Of a stretch of 64,000 nt of DNA, positions 38,617-47,081 are shown piece after piece. The position numbers and the translations under genes were made by a program. The notes below the pieces were generated by a model. The model was not told the DNA's origin. It searched no databases and saw only the letters and a program-made list of their open reading frames with translations. The stretch covers positions 1,798,001 to 1,862,000 of the forward strand of contig NZ_CP051684.1 of NCBI RefSeq assembly GCF_012849375.1, in the 5' to 3' direction. Position 1 is the stretch's first letter; the number at the start of each line of letters is the position of its first letter. The DNA comes from Duganella dendranthematis. GTDB lineage: Bacteria > Pseudomonadota > Gammaproteobacteria > Burkholderiales > Burkholderiaceae_D.

Positions 38617-39138
38617 ATGGATCTTAAAAATATTCCGATTATTCGGCATTTGCCATTAGCCGCTGGAATACTGAAGGTAGCTGTTATTCTTTCCGGCTAC
38701 CTGCTGTTCCCAGGACTTGTGCTCTACTACATTGATCGCTATCAGGACCACGCGTATTCCATTGAGGCGAAATGGTACTTCGGTCTTAAAGCATTCATGT
38801 GGGCTGTGGTGACGTGGATATTCATCACCTTCATGCAATGCATGTGGACTAATATGATCGGTGGTCCTGATCCAATGGAGGGACACTGGTTCTTCTTCTC
38901 CTGGCCGTACACCAAACTATTTTCAGATACTACGGCGACTGATGTCTGGTTCTACAATGAAGCAGCGATGTGTGCGATTCTAATCGGTGTAAGCTTGCTG
39001 GCAGCGTTCTGCCTAGGCAAAGAAAACAGCTCGGGCGATTTCATCACGCACGAGTCATATGACGAGGGACTGCGTAAATTGCGTGAATCGGGTGATACAT
39101 ATGACGATCTGCTCCGTAAAGAGCGCGAGAGACGGTAA
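38617..39138 (+). CDS. Membrane protein of unknown function
   Basis: The protein of about 173 residues has hydrophobic helices around LAAGILKVAVILSGYLLFPGLVLYYI, FGLKAFMWAVVTWIFITFMQ and AAMCAILIGVSLLAAFCLG, and a charged C-terminal tail (YDEGLRKLRESGDTYDDLLRKERERR in parts). GGAAGA sits before the chosen ATG; an in-frame ATG 18 bp upstream lacks a ribosome site. No family is recognised. It follows the zinc-ribbon gene on the same strand. Confidence 0.6.
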   Translation: MDLKNIPIIRHLPLAAGILKVAVILSGYLLFPGLVLYYIDRYQDHAYSIEAKWYFGLKAFMWAVVTWIFITFMQCMWTNMIGGPDPMEGHWFFFSWPYTKLFSDTTATDVWFYNEAAMCAILIGVSLLAAFCLGKENSSGDFITHESYDEGLRKLRESGDTYDDLLRKERERR

Positions 39139-39156
39139 CTAGCTCAACTAACAATC

Positions 39157-39552
39157 TCAAAAATCAGCAGCCCACCGATCCCAAAAGCCAGGCGCATCCT
39201 GTTGGGCGTTTCGCATACAGTAATCGAGCGGATAGCAGATGAAGCGCGCGCCGTCCCACCGCATCGAACCATCAGCATGTTCTAGGAATGCTTCAAGCTG
39301 CATGTACGCCGGATCGCTGACCTCATACGGCACGTCAATGTAGACTTGCCCGCGATACGGTTCCGTCCGCATTTCGCTCGTGTAGCCGCCGCATTCGACA
39401 TACACGATGCCGTTCGCGTCGAACCACGTCAGGATTTTTTCACGCGCAGGATTCGACGCATAGGGAGCGGCGGTGTTGGTAAATTCCAAGAAGAGTACGT
39501 CACGCTGCTTGGCGCGGCCGATCTGGTCGATGTTTTGTAAGAGCTGTGGCAT
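39157..39552 (-). CDS. Hypothetical island protein
   Basis: The 131-residue soluble protein is rich in aromatic residues. It opens MPQLLQNIDQIGRAKQRDVLFLEF and includes GQVYIDVPYEVSDPAYMQLEAFLEHADG and a final PGFWDRWAADF. AGGAAG precedes its ATG. No domain is recognised. It lies beyond the tandem repeats that follow the integrase gene, on the same strand as the integrase. Confidence 0.6.
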   Translation of the reverse strand: MPQLLQNIDQIGRAKQRDVLFLEFTNTAAPYASNPAREKILTWFDANGIVYVECGGYTSEMRTEPYRGQVYIDVPYEVSDPAYMQLEAFLEHADGSMRWDGARFICYPLDYCMRNAQQDAPGFWDRWAADF

Positions 39553-39598
39553 GCGCTTCCTGTTGCAGTTGAAGGTGAATCAAGCGAAGATTTTCGTT

Positions 39599-39955
39599 AC
39601 TTCCAAGGGGCGTTTTCCGTTTTAACCCAGTGCAGTATCAACCCCTTTTGTGTCCACTAAATGGGAGCGAAAATTTGCATGTTTCGCCTGTATCTATCAG
39701 GGCTACTTCGGAATGCCGTACTCCGAAGAATATGACGCCGAAAAATTCGCCACGTTAGTACGATGCGGCGAGTAATTTCGATGGCGTCACTGTCTGTAAT
39801 TATCAAGCAATCTGCATGACTTCGGAGGGGCGTTTTCCGTTTTAACCCACTCCGATTCTATCAACTTTTAGCATGCTAAATTTTTACGAAATTCTCGCGT
39901 TTCGCCTGTAGATATAAGGCTTACTTGAAAATTCCGTATGAAAGTAAAGCTCACG
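39599..39955. repeat. Two imperfect direct repeats (220-bp period) beside the integrase
   Basis: The 19-mer CGTTTTCCGTTTTAACCCA begins at 39611 and again at 39831, each preceded by GGGG. A second shared block, GTTTCGCCTGTA..TAT..GGCT.ACTT, follows about 85 bp later in both. Each unit is thus about 110 bp, and the two are separated by unlike sequence. The stretch is otherwise without genes. Repeats next to an integrase gene may be arm-type integrase sites or part of an attachment or control region. Confidence 0.72.
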
Positions 39956-39969
39956 CCAACGACGTAGCA

Positions 39970-41109
39970 TTACGAATGCATCGTATTGATGATGTCAACG
40001 GCCTTCCTGCTCGCGTCATTCGGTGCAAGGTGGGCGTACCGCTGCGTCATCTTCGGATCGCTGTGACCGAGCAGCACAGACACTTCAAAAAGACTAACGC
40101 CGTTCTTAACAAGCTTTGACGCATAGCTGTGCCGTAACGTGTGCATCGTGACCTTGCCCCCCTTCTCTCTCACCACATCGGGATCATTCACGCCGGCACG
40201 ATCCATCGCCTTCTTAATTCCCTGCGCGGCATAGCCGCGTGCCATGCCTGACTTGTTTTCAAAGACGTAGCGTGCATCAGGCCGGCGCTCTGCCCGACGG
40301 CGTACCATCACTTCACGCAACCGATCTGTCATGAACAACACGTCTTCATTGTTGACTTTGCTGCGGTAGATGTTCAGCGTTCCGGCCTCAAGATTCACAG
40401 CCGTCCATGGCAAGTTCGCGGCCTCAGAATAGCGACAGCCGGTATCGAGAAGCATGATGACCAGATCGTAGTTGTCTTGGATATTGCGTTGCATCTCAGG
40501 GGTGCGATCCTCAGGCGCTTTAACGCCGCTTCTCGGTGATTTCGGATCGAGTTCGCGTAGCAATGCCGCTTCGTCGTTGGAATCGAGATAGCGCAGCCGA
40601 TACGCGGATTTCAACTGTGGAAAGACAACGTCACGATTCGTCTTGTAGCCAAGTCGCTGCATCTCACGCAGCGTTGAACTGATCAGGCCGATTTCATGTT
40701 TGATAGTGGCGGGCTTGTCGCCCTCGGCCTTCCGCTTCGCTACTAGTCGCTCGATATGCTTGGTCTGGATCTCATGAAGGAACAAATTCAACGGCAAGCC
40801 GTAGCATGGATTTTCGCGCTTGGTCTTCGGATCACGTTTGCTACCGAACATCTTGCGTGAGATTGATTCCATGCCGCGATAGTACGAATACTTCTTGCGT
40901 GGCTCCAGGTACTTGACCAAGGCATCGCGCAGTGAAATTTCTTCAGCCTCGCCCAGATAAGTTTCACTATGGATTTTGTTACGCATCTCACGCTCTACCT
41001 GCAACGCCTTTGTCTTGTTTGCAGTGCCGGTGCTGCCCACATACTTTTTATTTTTCGCCTGAAAAGCGTAATACCAGTTACTACTATTATCTCTCTTGTG
41101 CAGACCCAT
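39970..41109 (-). CDS. int: Tyrosine-type site-specific integrase
   Basis: The 379-residue phage-type integrase has an N-terminal arm-binding part (WYYAFQAKNKKYVGSTG), a SAM-like core-binding domain and the catalytic domain. The catalytic residues are Arg in LDTGCRYSEAANLPW, H-x2-R in MHTLRHSYASKL, and the second His and nucleophile Tyr in LLGHSDPKMTQRYAHL. The start MGLHKRDNSS is chosen; upstream codons are unlike the family. It probably inserted the island or a smaller element within it. Located mid-island, 12 kb from the left and 17 kb from the right repeat. Confidence 0.93.
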   Translation of the reverse strand: MGLHKRDNSSNWYYAFQAKNKKYVGSTGTANKTKALQVEREMRNKIHSETYLGEAEEISLRDALVKYLEPRKKYSYYRGMESISRKMFGSKRDPKTKRENPCYGLPLNLFLHEIQTKHIERLVAKRKAEGDKPATIKHEIGLISSTLREMQRLGYKTNRDVVFPQLKSAYRLRYLDSNDEAALLRELDPKSPRSGVKAPEDRTPEMQRNIQDNYDLVIMLLDTGCRYSEAANLPWTAVNLEAGTLNIYRSKVNNEDVLFMTDRLREVMVRRRAERRPDARYVFENKSGMARGYAAQGIKKAMDRAGVNDPDVVREKGGKVTMHTLRHSYASKLVKNGVSLFEVSVLLGHSDPKMTQRYAHLAPNDASRKAVDIINTMHS

Positions 41110-41228
41110 GTTGTTACCCCTGTAGTATACATTTGAAGACCATCCATCAATTTCCGATGAAAGAAAACGGTGGGACTCCACGCAGCTGCTGGACCTTACG
41201 CCTACGGAAGGCCCAGCAGGCACCTGTC

Positions 41229-43424
41229 TTAGTCGCGATACATTTTTAATGCGGACAATTTCTCGCCGTTCTTTTGCAGCGCCTCAGTCAGGGGAGTGCG
41301 TAAGCCGAGCCCAATGTATTTCCGCTTGGCAGTTTTGGCCTTCTCGTATCCGCGTTCAATTAGCAGCATCCCAAGCTTCCTTTTGGTGTAGCTGAACCCG
41401 AAGTAGTCTTTCGCCCACGTAGAGAAGGATTCATACGCCTCATCGAAGACCATTTCGAGGTATGGCCCTTCGACGCAACACTCGCGAATCCATGACCCCA
41501 CGACGTCCATTTCGCTGCGGTACTCCGCCGTAGCAGCAGCCACTGCTTTAGGAATTGGCAAGCCATGGTGTTGCCAGTCGAGGCATCCACGAATGGCCCA
41601 GTTCAAAATTCCAGGTAACTCCGCTTTCAGCTTGCTCTCCAAATTCGGATCACGATCCTCCTTCTTGAACGACACAGGAAAAGGAATCAGGCGCATACGA
41701 CGCCAGATACCTTCATCCGTCCCCTTAATAACCGGCTTATGATTACCGGCTACGAACATCTTATGAGTAGGGACAAAAGTAAATTGGCTCTGATACATAT
41801 GACGTGCCACGATCGGGTCGCCGCCAGTCATTGACTTGACAAGCGCTTCGCTGAAATGACGCCCTTCATCTACCTCACTCATGGCCACGAACCGTTTCCC
41901 CCGCAGGCTTGCGATGTCGCCAGATGGTCCACTGCTGTTACGCTGACGGTCGAGCAACAAGTCTCCCGATGCCTGCGCGCCGTAGTCACCCATCAACGAT
42001 TGAGTTACATTCAGGAATGTGCTTTTGCCATTGGCGCCGTAGCCATAACCGAAGCCCATGCACTGCTCACTGAGAGATGCAGTAAGTGAGTAGCCAATCA
42101 GACGCTGGAGATATGTAACGAGCTCCATGTCGCCGCCCATCACTTGCTCTAAGAACGTAATCCACTGCGGACAAGTCGATTCGAGTTGATGCGATGCGCC
42201 CGCTACCTGCGTAATCAACTTGGATTGGTCCGGCGCATGGAACTTGCCCGTCTTGAGATTGACATAGCCGTTTTGTACACCCAGCAGAAAGCCGTCGCTG
42301 TCCAATTTAGAGATCGGCAGCCCGATCCCCGGCTCAGACTTGAACAAAGTGATCATGTCCTTTATGCGCGTAGCACCTTCGGAGGCGAGCGCATGTTTTT
42401 TCAAGCGGGTTTTCACTGGCCCTTGATCCATTCCATCTGCCTCTTTGTGCAAGGCTTTTGCTACGTCCTTAGCCAACCCTTGGATGACGATATAACTAGT
42501 TGGCTCCCAGTAGACACCGTTCCACCGCAGCCAGCTATCGGTCTCAATCACGTAGCGTACTATGTCGCCGTAGAGTTCCGCGAGCTTTGCAGCGTTGCCG
42601 CTATCCGTGCAGTGCATATGCGCGGTTTTTTCGTACAGTCGAAACACGTTATCCACGACTTGCATCACCTCATCTTGTTCCATTGGCGGCTGGAACAGTT
42701 CATTGGCACGAACCGAGAACGCCTCCACTTCGGCTCTTGAGTGGCCGGCCTTCATCTGGCTCAACGCAAGGCGGAATAGCTTCTCGTTACGGCTGCCAGC
42801 AATGACCGGCTCGGCAGATACAGACCCTAAGTTGACGGAATCATGCGTAGGATGAGGGCCACGCTTCTCGGTCAGTCTGCGGACCATAGCTTCTGGCATT
42901 TCAATAGGCTGAGCAGCACCGCTTTTCCACTGATAGGGTTTGCCGCTAACAATAGACGGCGATGCGACAAAATAGCCGCCCTCGCCGCGTACATCGAGGC
43001 CGGGCATAAAACCGACCTTGTTACCGATACTCACACCTTGTGGGGATTTATAAACCACATGCATGCCACCGCTAGGCGTGTCGCTGCTGAGCGAGGACTC
43101 CAGCGCCCCGATTTCATTGCAAAACTTCTGCCATGATTCAAATCCTTGAGCTCCACTCTTCACATCGATATCCATGACGGTGCGGTCATTCAGCTTCCCT
43201 GTAGGAATACCGATATTATTCAACGATCCCGGCGGCCACCACGCCGCGACCTGCGCCAAATCGCTCGAAGCAGACTTAAAGCCTCCAGCAACTGCGGGGA
43301 TTTTTTTCCCGGGGACGAGTGGGAAGATTGCAATCCCTGCTTCGGCATATGCCCTTGCAGCATCTGGAAGCGACAGTTGATTGATTTCTGTCATGTTGGG
43401 CGTTGTAGCTATAGGCGAATTCAT
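41229..43424 (-). CDS. Prim-pol/D5-type primase-helicase
   Basis: The 731-residue replication protein has an N-terminal bifunctional primase-polymerase domain (VMDIDVKSGAQGF with the DxD metal site, then SGGMHVVYK). A middle D5_N region follows, then an SF3 helicase with Walker A GANGKSTFLNV, Walker B in FVAMSEVDEG, and KMFVAGNHKPVI. Such proteins replicate P4-like satellites and plasmids. It is transcribed toward the integrase, 120 bp away, forming a phage-satellite-like core. No origin is recognised nearby. Confidence 0.93.
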   Translation of the reverse strand: MNSPIATTPNMTEINQLSLPDAARAYAEAGIAIFPLVPGKKIPAVAGGFKSASSDLAQVAAWWPPGSLNNIGIPTGKLNDRTVMDIDVKSGAQGFESWQKFCNEIGALESSLSSDTPSGGMHVVYKSPQGVSIGNKVGFMPGLDVRGEGGYFVASPSIVSGKPYQWKSGAAQPIEMPEAMVRRLTEKRGPHPTHDSVNLGSVSAEPVIAGSRNEKLFRLALSQMKAGHSRAEVEAFSVRANELFQPPMEQDEVMQVVDNVFRLYEKTAHMHCTDSGNAAKLAELYGDIVRYVIETDSWLRWNGVYWEPTSYIVIQGLAKDVAKALHKEADGMDQGPVKTRLKKHALASEGATRIKDMITLFKSEPGIGLPISKLDSDGFLLGVQNGYVNLKTGKFHAPDQSKLITQVAGASHQLESTCPQWITFLEQVMGGDMELVTYLQRLIGYSLTASLSEQCMGFGYGYGANGKSTFLNVTQSLMGDYGAQASGDLLLDRQRNSSGPSGDIASLRGKRFVAMSEVDEGRHFSEALVKSMTGGDPIVARHMYQSQFTFVPTHKMFVAGNHKPVIKGTDEGIWRRMRLIPFPVSFKKEDRDPNLESKLKAELPGILNWAIRGCLDWQHHGLPIPKAVAAATAEYRSEMDVVGSWIRECCVEGPYLEMVFDEAYESFSTWAKDYFGFSYTKRKLGMLLIERGYEKAKTAKRKYIGLGLRTPLTEALQKNGEKLSALKMYRD

Positions 43425-43553
43425 ATGATTTTTCGTTTTTTTTGATTGAGTTAGTCCCTACCGCATAGGCAGTATTTTTTAGAGACAAGTTTGAAGTGCG
43501 CTGCCTAGACGTCAGCGCACTTATCTATATCGATTAGGTGGTTCGCAGAACTG

Positions 43554-43994
43554 CTAATCCCGGGGAATTTCTGGAGCAGCGGCTTCCAAATCATCGAACT
43601 CTTTCATGAATTCCTGAACGAGATCACTGACAATCCGGCCGACATTCTTCGGATCATAGCTATCCATCACATAGCTGAATTCTTTCGTGTTATGTTGACG
43701 TTGGACATGTTTCGCGAATTCATCCGGCATCCCGAAGCGACGCAGCAACGCTGCGTCAGGGGTGAACACCATTTCGGCTTCCGCAGAGACGGCAATTTTC
43801 TTGGGAGCATATTGATAGCAATCCGTACCCAAAACGACGATGATTTTGCCTTGGACCCGATGTCCAAACGTGGCGTTGACTTCCTCTTCTAGCGCGGAAT
43901 ATACCGAGCGATGGAATTCATTATGTAGGTTGGTTTTGTTGCGACGTGCCTTTTTCAGGTGACGTGCGTTTTTCAGACGAGCTTTGGCTGTCAT
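43554..43994 (-). CDS. Hypothetical protein upstream of the primase-helicase
   Basis: The product of about 146 residues is basic at the start (MTAKARLKNARHLKKARRNK) and acidic at the end (FMKEFDDLEAAAPEIPRD). No domain is recognised. GGAAAA lies before the chosen ATG; two upstream in-frame ATGs are less well placed. It lies 130 bp upstream of the primase-helicase on the same strand and may be an accessory replication or control protein of the same module. Confidence 0.55.
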   Translation of the reverse strand: MTAKARLKNARHLKKARRNKTNLHNEFHRSVYSALEEEVNATFGHRVQGKIIVVLGTDCYQYAPKKIAVSAEAEMVFTPDAALLRRFGMPDEFAKHVQRQHNTKEFSYVMDSYDPKNVGRIVSDLVQEFMKEFDDLEAAAPEIPRD

Positions 43995-44033
43995 GACATT
44001 TTCCATAAGTAAGTAACAATGAAGACCTACCAT

Positions 44034-45132
44034 AGAGGCTCATGAGAACGCGTTCAGCCAATAGACGTAAAGGCGCTCCTAGAGACAATCTAAGTACGTA
44101 GGTAAAGCAACTGGTTTAGTGAATCTTGACCAATACTTTTTTGTCATCATTGAGTTAGAGATCTGTGCGATAGGCATCGGACTGAGCTGGCATTGCGCCA
44201 GCTACATTTGATCAAACTCACCATATAGACGTTAGTGCTGCGTCAGTTCCTGCATAGTACGACGAAGAACCTCACCGGCGCAACCATGTATACTTTTTCC
44301 GTCAAGTAGTAGCGCCATCCTACATACGTCATTTGGCGAACGCGGGCCTACCTTACAGCGGCTGGTGGCAGATGCTGTAGCCTACAACCGCGACACGTCA
44401 CCATTCATGCTTCTTCAGTTTGCCACCACCCTAGTCCGTGATTTGACGCTATCGCGCCATCGCCACGTGCAATGATGTTGGATGACGATTTTTCTTAAAA
44501 ACAAAAATACTTTAATATCTTCTCTCGTTCTCCATGGGGTTAAGGAAAAAAGTAAAATCGTCTATATCGTTTATCCTGTTTAGAGAAGAAGCAGAAGGTA
44601 CAGCCAAAACAACGAAAGGGGCAGCCAGGATTGAACTAAGGTAGAAGCCTTCGAACCTTCCAACCTGACCGGCGCGATGAAGTTCCCAGGCGGGACCGGG
44701 CCGTGCGGCTGAATGGCTGCAGTCAGAAATGAGATGGCTTGGCTGTAGGGCATTCGGCAAGTACATCATGAGCCTATGACCCCAAACATACATCCTGGAA
44801 GCAAGCAAGGACGCCGAGTTATGCCATATCGTCATCCGCCTGTGAGTATAAACGCTATAGTTCGGCGCGATGTGCCGTCACTCCTACGGGTGCTGCTACG
44901 ACATGAGCCATCAGCCGTCTTAACGTACAGAATTCTTGGGCCCATGCGGCTTGAGGCGATTGTCGGCAAATTGCAGGCAGGAATGCGATACGTCGCTCAC
45001 GCGAGCAGTGAGCGACAAAACTGAAATGACATCACCGTCAAACAGATGCAGCGCAGCGGGACCACATAAAGCAAGCAGCATTGCTCAACTAACGAACTTC
45101 GCTAGGGCCCAGATTAATGACTATCCAAAATC
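44034..45132. other. 1.1-kb stretch without a convincing gene
   Basis: Short open frames exist on both strands, but none has a ribosome site, a protein-like composition or a known motif. The composition is mixed, with GC-rich blocks around 44640-44720. The 18-mer GCAAGTACATCATGAGCC at 44757-44774 recurs with two changes at 46858-46875, and TCATGAGCC occurs inverted near 44037. It may hold regulatory or structured RNA elements of the replication module. Confidence 0.5.
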
Positions 45133-46626
45133 TTAAACGTTCAGCGCTGCATTGCATTTCATTCCACATGGCGGCGATGAGCCATCGATTGCCGGTGGCT
45201 CAACCCACCCTATAAGCTTGCCTAAAAGATGTTTTCCCGTTTTAGCAGGGAAATGTTGAGCAGTGGCTACGCCTTTCGATGTGGGCGGAACATCTCCGGA
45301 ATTGCCACTCGTTGTCCATCCATCTAATCCCCAACCAATTTTTGCATATCTTTTTGTCATCTCATGTGTAGGATGACTAACCGAAGTACTACCGTGGACA
45401 TTTCCAGGACCAAATGTGAACGCCAAAACCGCGTAGTCGTCTTTTGTCCCGTATGGCGCTGGTACATTTTTTGAGCCAACATCCGCGCCATGATGCGATG
45501 CCACAATTGCTACGTAACGATCCTCATACCACTTTGAAGGCATGTTCGAATAAGAGATATCTCCCGGCAACAGCCACTTTCTATCGGGCATTTCGTCCAA
45601 GACTCTTATGACAATGCATTGATGGTTATTTCTATCGTCGCTATTCGCACCGGTACCTAATGAGATTTCTATCGTACGGCTTCCTTGAATTGGTATAGAC
45701 AAAAGATTTGAAGTTCCTATATTTGAGTTATCTACTATAAATATAGTCCCGTTTTCTGAAATTATTCTTTCCGCAAATTTCACGTGTTGTGGGCCAACTT
45801 CTTGACGGGGCACTATCCAGGTACGGTTTAGGAATATATTTGGCTGAGCTGCAGGTGCGCCTTTTCGTGCGCCAGCCCAATGATCTTTATCCCAATGAGT
45901 AAGTAAAATAGGCGCACTTTTCGAATAGCAGAGGACTAGACCGGAGGGCACTGTCGACGCATTTCTATTTACACCACATCCGATATCAATCCAAAGATTG
46001 ACAGGCTTATCGCTGGCACCGCGAAAACCACAGGCGTTACCCTGACCAATATCGTGCACTGCTAATACTGTCGCATCCGCCTTGCTTAACACATTAACTA
46101 CGTCGGCAATATTAGCTGCGGGCCATGAGGTCATGCTGAAAACGGCGCCCAAGGTAGTCGCGACCTTTCCCTTGATTTTTTTCGCGGTCCTTACGGAAAA
46201 AGCCAGAGCTGGCGAAAATAGATTAGGGTATACAAGCGCCTTCAAGTCATTATCGTTTTCTACTCTATCTTTTAACTCTATTTCATACCATCCGCGACGC
46301 CCCTGTTGCAGATGTGTTTTCAACCACCTCTTCGCAATATGATTTTCAGTAGATAAAGAAAATTCAATGTTAACAAACTTGACCCCTTGGAATAGTGATG
46401 GGAGGTTATGATTACCTTTACTATTTATTTTATTTTCCCACATTTTCATCCAAGAATTTTTATCATATTTAATTTTTTTAAAATCCGGTTTCGAGATGGC
46501 TGAAAATTCAAAAAACACCACTTTACGTTCAGTGTCTATCAAGGGTTCTTCATCTAACTTTGCGTATAGAGACAATGGGACGTCGTCTCGATTCGGCAAT
46601 CGCTCAGAAACATCGAACAAATCCAT
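45133..46626 (-). CDS. MBL-fold metallohydrolase, ComEC/Rec2-like
   Basis: The 497-residue protein has an unassigned N-terminal half and a metallo-beta-lactamase domain from about residue 190: VHDIGQGNACGF, the metal site ILLTHWDKDHWAGA, WLLPGDISYSNMP and IVASHHGADVG. This arrangement matches the ComEC/Rec2-type hydrolase domain without its membrane channel. Such proteins hydrolyse phosphodiester bonds in nucleic acids or nucleotides. GGAG lies before the ATG. It is downstream of a TIGR04141 gene on the same strand, 455 bp away, and may be part of one defence module. Confidence 0.83.
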   Translation of the reverse strand: MDLFDVSERLPNRDDVPLSLYAKLDEEPLIDTERKVVFFEFSAISKPDFKKIKYDKNSWMKMWENKINSKGNHNLPSLFQGVKFVNIEFSLSTENHIAKRWLKTHLQQGRRGWYEIELKDRVENDNDLKALVYPNLFSPALAFSVRTAKKIKGKVATTLGAVFSMTSWPAANIADVVNVLSKADATVLAVHDIGQGNACGFRGASDKPVNLWIDIGCGVNRNASTVPSGLVLCYSKSAPILLTHWDKDHWAGARKGAPAAQPNIFLNRTWIVPRQEVGPQHVKFAERIISENGTIFIVDNSNIGTSNLLSIPIQGSRTIEISLGTGANSDDRNNHQCIVIRVLDEMPDRKWLLPGDISYSNMPSKWYEDRYVAIVASHHGADVGSKNVPAPYGTKDDYAVLAFTFGPGNVHGSTSVSHPTHEMTKRYAKIGWGLDGWTTSGNSGDVPPTSKGVATAQHFPAKTGKHLLGKLIGWVEPPAIDGSSPPCGMKCNAALNV

Positions 46627-47081
46627 TTATGTCGCTCCAAAAAAAATATTAAAATATTTCGTTTACGAATTTAATTTAAGATAACACGGAGTACTTTCTG
46701 CACGCAACCTTGAAGGCGCTTTCCAATTGCTGAATTTAGTAGACTAGAGCGATTAACCCTTCTACTTTCCGGCGGAAAGTAAACGGCCATGAGGCGCCTG
46801 TGGGGTGTGGGCCTCTGGCTGAAGGTGGAATGTAGCAGACTTTCGCGTCACGGGTCTGCAAGTAGGTCATGAGCCATCAGACCTTCTAACCTGGGGTTAA
46901 AATGCGAGCTTTACGCTGTCTCCGATTCGGCGACAAACAATGTATGCAGACAAACGATAGGGCCACCTCTACTGGCACTTCTCTTTTCTACGCTTGTGCC
47001 TCGAAACTCGCAAGTCATATAGAGGCCATTTTAGTTGCAATTGCAAGCACTAAAAATTGGGTAATACTTTAGGACTGCGGA
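46627..47081. other. 455-bp intergenic stretch with a structured GC block
   Basis: Upstream of the MBL-fold gene is AT-rich DNA. It is followed at 46735-46960 by a GC-rich block with pairing segments (CTTTCCGGCGGAAAG; GAGGCGCC) and the sequence GCAAGTAGGTCATGAGCC at 46858-46875, which resembles 44757-44774. No coding frame is convincing. Confidence 0.5.

Noticed and set aside
39599..39955. Possible CRISPR array from the repeats beside the integrase
   Set aside because: Only two imperfect units of about 110 bp with a 220-bp period; no short regular repeats and no cas genes in the window.
44512..44835. 107-codon open frame on the minus strand
   Set aside because: Reads low-complexity random sequence and overlaps the GC block with shared 18-mer.
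44776..45024. 82-codon open frame
   Set aside because: No ribosome site, no motif and biased composition; part of a gene-free stretch.
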